From Takakia lepidozioides (lineage: Eukaryota; Streptophyta; Takakiopsida; Takakiales; Takakiaceae), in assembly GCA_030704615.1 (NCBI GenBank), contig CM060732.1:56341053-56405052 (forward strand): DNA of 64,000 bases, given 5' to 3'. This document shows positions 58,163 through 64,000 of this stretch, piece by piece. The notes under the pieces are model-generated. The model searched no databases and had not been told where the DNA came from. It saw nothing but the letters and a program-made list of their open reading frames with translations. The position numbers were made by a program, and so were the translations under genes. How positions within the stretch are numbered: the first letter of the stretch is position 1; each line of letters begins with the position of its first letter.

Positions 58163-61100
58163 ATGTCTACACCAAAATATGCATTGCTTTCATGTCCATC
58201 TGATGCAAAAGTGGTTCGTTATCCTTGCAATGGAAACAAGTGCATTATCCCAGAACCTTGGTTATGCAATAGATTCAAACTTGTTCCGGGTTCAGTTTTT
58301 TTGGAGGATGATGGAGATGATGATGCCTCCACAGTGTTGCTTCCAGTTTTCAATGACGGCCAAAAGCAATGGGAGTTGTTTCCAGACACTTTCTCCAAGT
58401 ACCGTGTCACAGGTACGAGCTATACACAGTCACATGATGAGAGGCACACTTCTATTGCAAGAAAGAACGATCAAGCTGCAACAAATGGGAGTTGTAAATT
58501 GAAGGAGGAGGTTGCAGATTCGGCGAGCTTGGGGTCTCATAATTCGGATTGTGTTGAGGTTTCTAAGAGTGTATTTTGTGGATCTCAACCTTCCTCATCT
58601 GCTCATACGGTCTTGCTTCATGACATGAAGCCTCGGAAAACTCCATTGGACAACACCACGTCTGATTGTTGCGAATCTGCGAGGGGTTTATCTTCATCTC
58701 CACGACTAGCAGGGGAGGCTACATCTGTATTTCCTTCTGGTGTGTTGTCCATTTTGAGTATCTTGGCCACTGCTCAGAGGAATGGATCAAAAGGAGAGCT
58801 TTCTACCTTGGACTATAGTCACATTCCAGTGCATCGTGTTCGGTGTCTTCCTCGAGCTTTTGATGGAAAAGTGATCCACGAACTCCCCCTCGTGGTCAAA
58901 CTACGTACGGACCGTGGTTCACAGTCCCTCCAAGGCATGGACCGCAAGTTTGATGGTCATCCTTGGTGCAAGACCAATACCTACAATATGTCTGGTGTTC
59001 CAGATCATGTGAAATGTAGTAAGGTTCTTTGTGTTGGAAAGCTCATATGTCAAAGCAACACTTGCCCCTTCTTCAAGAAAGAAGGAGAACGGAATGACCG
59101 CTATTGGGAAGGCAATGCAAACAAGGTGTTCATTGCAAGAGCCCAAGTTCCATTCAACCAGTTCAAGTGTAGTTTTTGCAAAGAAAGACCTTTCTGTGAG
59201 GCGCATTTGTGGGGCAAGAATGTACTATGTCACAAGTTCCCTTCCAACATATACACATGTTGCAGTTCACGTTGGGTTTCATAACCATCCATGTGCCAAG
59301 GGCGAGAATAGAGAGGCTGCGGAAAATGCATCAAGCATGATTCAAGAGCACGTTAAGATGAAGCCATGGTCGACCCCGGGAGCTATTTCCTTGTCAATGG
59401 CCCAGAAGCTCTTGATTGATCGAGTTCTTGTGGCTAATGGCACAGAGACAGTACGTCTTGAGGGAGAGGCTTTGGAAGATATTCTTGAAGAGTTTGCCCA
59501 TGTTTGTAGCCCCAATGTGAAAAACAAGGTCGCATCTGCACGTGTCAATTCCATCATGTCCATATTGGAGTTGAAGCGTCTGAGTACATACCATTTCATT
59601 CACAACAATCTCTTTCCAGGCCAACATACTTCTCATCTCCCCCATGTTTTCAAGATGTCTGTTGCTGGTCCCGGGAGTGGTGTTGATCTTGTGCGTCGCA
59701 TGAGTGAGGGGGATCTACGCACAAGTTGGGTAGTATTTGACCATGTCAAATGCATCAAGGATTGGACAACTCTTGCGTGTCATGTCTATGAACCATATGT
59801 CAAGCGAATGATGACCATTGCCATTTGCGATATGAAAACAGAGGATGCAGATGCTCAGGTGTTATTCTGGGAGATGATCAATGAACAAGCAAAACTTGCT
59901 GGCTTGAACAAACCAAATTTTGCTAGCTTCATGGCGGATGCACCACGAGCGAATTGGGCTACTGTTCGAAGGGTTTATGGATCTGATCCCAATGTCCCAA
60001 TGGAAGGTAAAGAAAGAACATGTTTATATCATTGGGCTGAAAGCCTCCGAAGACACACCAACGACTATATCTTGGAGGATTTCCGTGAAAGGCACACTCA
60101 GCTCTGTTATGAATGGAAAGATAGTGCTACCTTGGAGGATGCTACAACCACATACATTGCAATTCGGGCTTGGTGGCTCTCTTCAGGAGCATGTACAGAA
60201 AAGAGTCTGCCAAAACTGGATTCATGGCTTGCATGGTGGCACTACAGATATCGAATGTGGGGCCAATGGATGAGAGAGGACATGGATGTGGAGGCAGATG
60301 CAGATATGCCTACCACTAATTTGTCTGAGGCAGTCCATTCTGCTTGGTGGAAGACAGCAGGCAATGGGAAAAAAATGAAGGTGGATCTATATGAGGCCAC
60401 CATGCATGACATGTCACGAGCTCTTTTGCAGCAGGCAACATTTTACAGGCACACCACAGGAAAGACATGGGGGACGGGGCCCGACAAAGAGGAGCTCATG
60501 TTGCGTCAAGCAGCTAGATCTAATAGCCCAGCAAAAATGGGTAAGGTTGTACGTGGCATAGTAGCTGGAACACCCATGCACACAAGGGGGGTTCAATTGG
60601 AGGGAGACAATCGCACTGTTCCAGTCAAACGCAAGTTAGGCGATGAGCATGGTGGGCCAAACGAATCTTGGAGGTGTGATATGAATGTAAAGACTGTTCC
60701 AGTGCGCGCCACTGGGATGCCCAGTCCACACCAGCCATCTAGGTTTGTCAACTCCAAATCAAGTCATGACATTCCTGGTTCTTCGACTTTCTGTGAGACA
60801 AATCCACATGTTGATATCCCTCCTCAGCCAATGCAATGGGGAAATCCAGTGAGAGAGACACAAGACTTTTCCGATGCATTGTTCAGGATTCAGCGGACAG
60901 GTCCTGCTTCCATGGTTCGTTGTTCTACCTTGGTTGGAGTTTCCAAGGATAAATGCAAAGCACTCATCAGGAAAGGTAAAGGAAGTCCTGCACCTTGCTT
61001 CACTAGCAAGTTACTAGCACCGAACATGAAAGAACCAAAACTGCAAGTTTTTTGGTTTTGCCCCACAGATGTTTTGTCGTGTGTTGGAGGGACCGTGCCA

Positions 61101-61721
61101 TCCTATTGCTTGGGAAAACCGGGTATACCTAACGTGTGGCCTGTGAAGGTTGGAACCAACCTTACACAAGAAGAGGTGGACAACTTGACCCTTGCAGGTT
61201 TTCGACTAGTCCATCCTCCCAACGTTCCTGATCCGAACTTTCCTGTGGGACCACTTCCTGTGGGACCACTTCCAGTGGAACAACATATTCATCAAGGTGT
61301 TGTCCTTCCTGTGGGTAAGTATCCCACTACACGCTATGGGGTGCGCATTCGGCGTCGGGATCCGACTCCTCGACACTTGAGTCGCCAAGAGTCAGCGGAG
61401 ACTCTTATTGTTGAGGTTCGTGGATTCAGAAACGTGCCTCAGCCAGGTTATGGGAGAATTTACCAGCTACAAACAGAGGGATCTACCAGAGCAGGATTGG
61501 TTTACAATGTATACATTGGTCAGTTTCCATCTTGTGATTGTCCCGACTTTGATGAGTTATCTGTCAAGAAGAAAAAACAAACATATCTACCTTGTAAGCA
61601 CATGTACTTCATGTACAACGTGCATCTAGGATGCGCCGGGGCTTATGAGATCCACCAACCTTCCCTTAGCCAGTTAGAGGTTAGGGCTATGCTAAAGAAG
61701 GACCCTAGTTCAACTTCTTAG
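58163..61721 (+). pseudogene. MULE transposase with SWIM finger, nearly intact copy 2
   Basis: Two frames, 58163-59200 and 59200-61721, overlap with one frame change near 59200; together about 1,180 residues. N-terminal zinc-binding module: GHPWCKT, GKLICQSNTCPFF, FKCSFCKERPFC, then HVGFHNHPCAKGE (resembling WRKY/GCM-type fingers of MULEs). Core with DDE residues: Asp 59739 (VVFDHVKC), Asp 59937 (FMADAPRANW), the C..H pair in CLYHW, and Glu 60327 (TTNLSEAVHSAWW). C-terminal SWIM finger: CDCPDF...LPCKHMYF (61533-61601). It ends in TAG. It would bind the element ends and catalyse cut-and-paste transposition. One base change separates it from a continuous gene; programmed frameshifting is possible but no slippery site is obvious. 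Confidence 0.92.
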
Positions 61722-61809
61722 TGACACATGAAATGCACAAAAAAAGAACCTCTAACTTGTGCCGTTCATTTTCATGCATGTGACATGTAATTATCTTGTT
61801 ACTACTTTA

Positions 61810-62015
61810 TTCCAAACATGACACATAGCATTTGTTAGTACAGAAGTTCATATTTTGGTTAAAATGGAACTTGTGTACCTGTCATACAAGTTTTCAAATT
61901 ATAGAACTGCTTGGCATTACAAACAGACATGCAATGTGGTGGTTCCAAACATGACACATATGCATTTGTTAGTACAAAAGTCCATATTTTGGTTAATATG
62001 AAACTGTTTTCCTTG
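61810..62015. repeat. 133-bp offset direct duplication 3' of the transposase
   Basis: TTCCAAACATGACACATA...GCATTTGTTAGTACA and AGT(T/C)CATATTTTGGTTAA recur at 61810 and 61943 with about 90% identity. The purpose is unknown; it lies in the subterminal region of the MULE. Confidence 0.85.
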
Positions 62016-62325
62016 AATACAAGTTTGCAAACTATTACTTTGGCCAGGGATCTTGTATTCTCTTTAGTTTAAGGTGGTGCATTAGTTGGGTCACATGCAT
62101 CTTTGACCATTGACTACTGATTTTGTTAGCTAAGATTTTTTATTTATTTTTTCTATATACATATGATGTAACATTTGCATATGCAATAAATACGTCGTAT
62201 TCTATGTTATATAACTCCACTGCATACAATCTACTATGTGTGCATACAAATTTGTCACATGCATATATAATAAGGGATTTTGTGCATGCATGCACGCAAC
62301 CTGTGCATATGGAATAGCAACCCCC

Positions 62326-62334
62326 AAAATTTTG
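62326..62334. repeat. 9-bp target-site duplication, right
   Basis: AAAATTTTG, directly followed by the LINE continuation CAGATAGACTGG. Confidence 0.92.
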
Positions 62335-63170
62335 CAGATAGACTGGCCCATTCCTCCCAAGCTCTCTCTGATGATGAGCAAATAGCATGGGACATGCTAT
62401 GCTTCTCAGTTGGACATTGTTTCTGCCAATGGGTCTGCTTGAAATTCACTTGGTCAAACTTGAGATCCCCTCCGCATCTCTATATGGCCCGTCTGGACAG
62501 AATTTATTTACTCGCAATCGCCGCTTTCTTGGTCTTGTTGTTTGCCTCAAGGGCCAATCCTTGCGGACTTTGATCATGCACTGGTGTCTGCTGAATTTAG
62601 ACCCCCTGGGCTGCATGTTAAAGGTCATGGGTATTTCAAGCTGAACCGGCCTAGCATTCTGAAGAAAGAGGTTTGTGTTCAATAGCTGGGAAACACTGTA
62701 GTCTTCTTCTGGTTGTGGTTTCCTCTTTCCTTCTGTTTCTTTCCTGCATAAGCTTCAAGCCACTAGAAGATTGGTTCAATCTCTTTCCCATGCTATTGCC
62801 TTGGATAGATCTTGTAGGCAGTTCAGTCTTTGACCAGATGCCTAATCCTTTGTCAAAGCATGATTGTGAACTTAGGTCATCAAGGGGCTGTGACTATGGA
62901 GTCCTACCTTACTGCTAAAAAGAACCTTGCCTCACTAGCTGCAGACAATGAGAACTTTTCTTGCATCAAAGCTTATGTAAACTGGTCCTTGAAAGGCGAA
63001 AAAATGACAAGGTACTTCTTCTAGAAAGCTAAGCAAAGGAGAGAAGCTACGTCCTATCTTCACACCCTCACGGATTCAAATGGTAACTCTATTTCTAAGC
63101 CTAAAGAAATGGCAGCTGCGACAGCTTCTCATTTTGCCAATCTCTTTGTTGGAATTTGGAATTAGTGAAC
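62335..63170 (+). pseudogene. LINE ORF2 continuation: endonuclease end and RT leader
   Basis: Directly after the MULE: FADRLAHSSQALSDDEQIAW, FTWSNLRSPP...MARLDRIYL, then (frame change) the DHALVSAEF segment and YFKLNRPSILKK, all typical of the endonuclease end of plant LINEs. It goes on as LKGEKMTRYFF, AKQRREATSYLHTLTD and a final ASHFANLF at 63150. The reverse transcriptase proper is cut off by the Copia LTR at 63178. Confidence 0.82.
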
Positions 63171-63177
63171 CAACCCA

Positions 63178-63409
63178 TGTGACGACCTCCAGATTATTAG
63201 GAGTTTACTGACAGTTTTTGTAGCTAGCACGTAGATTATGGTATGGACTGGAATGATCCAACGAGTCTTCTTGGTTTATCGTTGAGTGGAATCGCTCAGG
63301 TCCATTCATCTGGACCTGACCGTCCATGTGGTTCTCGTTGGACCGAACATTGTATATATTCTCTAGCTTCCTACGAGACTAGTAACATTCTTCATATAAA
63401 ATTCTTACA
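63178..63409 (+). mobile_element. Copia-type 5' LTR
   Basis: A 232-bp segment starting TGTGACGACC and ending TTCTTACA, immediately followed by a tRNA-iMet-type primer-binding site. It is inserted in the LINE. The 3' LTR lies beyond the window, so the boundary rests on TG...CA and the PBS. Confidence 0.72.
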
Positions 63410-63422
63410 TGGTATCATAGCC
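63410..63422 (+). promoter_or_regulatory. Primer-binding site (initiator Met tRNA)
   Basis: TGGTATCATAGCC differs by one base from the canonical plant Copia PBS TGGTATCAGAGCC. It would prime minus-strand DNA synthesis. Confidence 0.8.
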
Positions 63423-63492
63423 CTGTATCTCTAGGTAAACCTATATGTAGTCGTAGCAGACCACTTAGTGTTTCCTCATTAAGCTCTTCACG

Positions 63493-63680
63493 ATGACTTC
63501 GTCTCTCGATGTTACCAAGGTCACATTTCTCGAAGGTGGGGGCCCAGAACTACATGGTTTGGGCTTTCAAGGTGGAACAAATCCTACGTGAGAAGATTTG
63601 TGGGATGTCGTGTCTCCTGCTAGCAGCCGGGAAGCAATCCTCCGCTCAGAGAGAAGACTCCGGCCGAAGCCGGCGTAACT
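63493..63680 (+). pseudogene. Copia gag start
   Basis: From ATG 63493: MTSSLDVTKVTFLEG, then in shifted frames NYMVWAFKVEQILREK and LWDVVSPASS, the usual NY..WA.KV...L...LWD beginning of Copia gag. Frameshifts and a TGA make it defective. Confidence 0.6.
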
Positions 63681-64000
63681 AAGAGCCACTTCGCCTTGCG
63701 GCTACTGCCCCCTTTCGGGGGTGGGCCCTATAAAAGGAAAGGTGTCCTATGGGACACCAATTGACAGTAGAAAGTAGGGGAGTCTGTGTACCCCTAGGTA
63801 CCCAGGGGGTACCCTGGGGGACCTATGGTGCATTTGAAGTGCCGGATTCCAATTGGCGTTTGCTGGTGATAATAGCTGTGAGTGAACGGAGTACCGTGAG
63901 GTGAATTGCTTTGAAACATTTGTGGATGGGAAGAGTGGGAATATTGAAGTTATCATGTATGTCATTGATGCTGGCATTATGAATGCCGCCTCGAGTACCG
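63681..64000. other. Unassigned right edge
   Basis: GC-rich stretch with TATAAAAGG at 63730 and KpnI-like GGGTACCC palindromes near 63798-63815. This does not look like Copia internal sequence, so another insertion may begin near 63650. No gene recognised. Confidence 0.3.

Larger units (their letters stand above)
50791..62325. mobile_element. 11.5-kb MULE inserted in the LINE
   Basis: Flanked by the identical 9-bp sequence AAAATTTTG at 50782-50790 and 62326-62334. Removing the element plus one copy restores the LINE frame (MVENFADRLA). A 9-bp target duplication is typical of Mutator-like elements. Ends are imperfect inverted repeats: 13 of the first 20 bp match without gaps (GAGGTAGCCTATACTATATG against GGGGGTTGCTATTCCATATG), followed by TGCATGCAT-rich inner sequence on both sides. 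Contents: a methyltransferase-type gene (minus, 51884-55988), palindromic repeats (56.2-57.0 kb) and a divergent transposase gene (plus, 58163-61721). SINEs lie within it. Transposase evidence and target-site evidence are independent. Confidence 0.92.

Noticed and set aside
63725-63740. TATAAAAGG as a promoter
   Set aside because: A good TATA match but no gene or transcript start can be tied to it within the window.

Overview
The window is nuclear DNA of a plant-lineage eukaryote. Genes are split by short GT-AG introns. The recognisable host genes are plant or plastid types: ferredoxin-thioredoxin reductase catalytic chain with a transit-like N-terminus, organelle-type guanylate kinase, a plant-type non-basic HLH protein, an Argonaute fragment and a PPR fragment. 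Most of the sequence is nested, decaying transposons. Cytosine methyltransferases captured by LTR retrotransposons are known from charophyte algae and dinoflagellates. Together with the plant genes and low gene density this suggests a large-genome charophyte (Chara-like); the species is an inference. Long intact frames show the standard genetic code.

Layout. 0-5.5 kb: a 53-bp palindromic satellite, then a broken MULE-type (Mutator-like) transposase gene with a C-terminal SWIM finger. 6.0-14.2 kb, minus strand: a Ty3/gypsy element ordered gag, protease, DNMT3-like C5 cytosine methyltransferase, reverse transcriptase, RNase H, integrase, PHD finger. Its RT has lost the YxDD region and its integrase is split by a 1.1-kb solo LTR with a 5-bp target duplication. 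14.8-23.4 kb: a hypothetical ORF, an IBH1/AIF-like HLH protein, a multi-exon unknown gene and a zeta-crystallin-like oxidoreductase. 23.9-40.2 kb: an Mpo1/DUF962 gene, FTR catalytic subunit (minus), guanylate kinase (minus) and an Argonaute relic, scattered with fragments of one LINE 3' end. 41.8-46.2 kb: a SINE, a Copia RT relic and a PPR fragment. 47.6-63.2 kb: a LINE split by an 11.5-kb MULE (50,791-62,325) that is flanked by a perfect 9-bp target duplication and restores the LINE reading frame when removed. 63.2 kb to the end: a Copia 5' LTR, primer-binding site and gag start.

The main result is that two unrelated transposons in this window each carry a DNA methyltransferase-type gene. 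The gypsy element has a C5 enzyme with motifs I, IV, VI, VIII, IX and X plus a PHD chromatin-reader finger. The MULE has, divergent from its transposase, a nine-exon gene whose 3' half matches a permuted (beta-class, N6_N4_Mtase-like) methyltransferase, with an intron interrupting the SAM-binding motif. In both MULE copies the space upstream of the transposase holds arrays of GC-rich palindromes. A plausible model is a DNA transposon carrying transposase, methyltransferase and clustered palindromic target sites. Most transposon copies here are inactivated; the FTR, guanylate kinase and Mpo1 genes have consistent exon phases and look functional.
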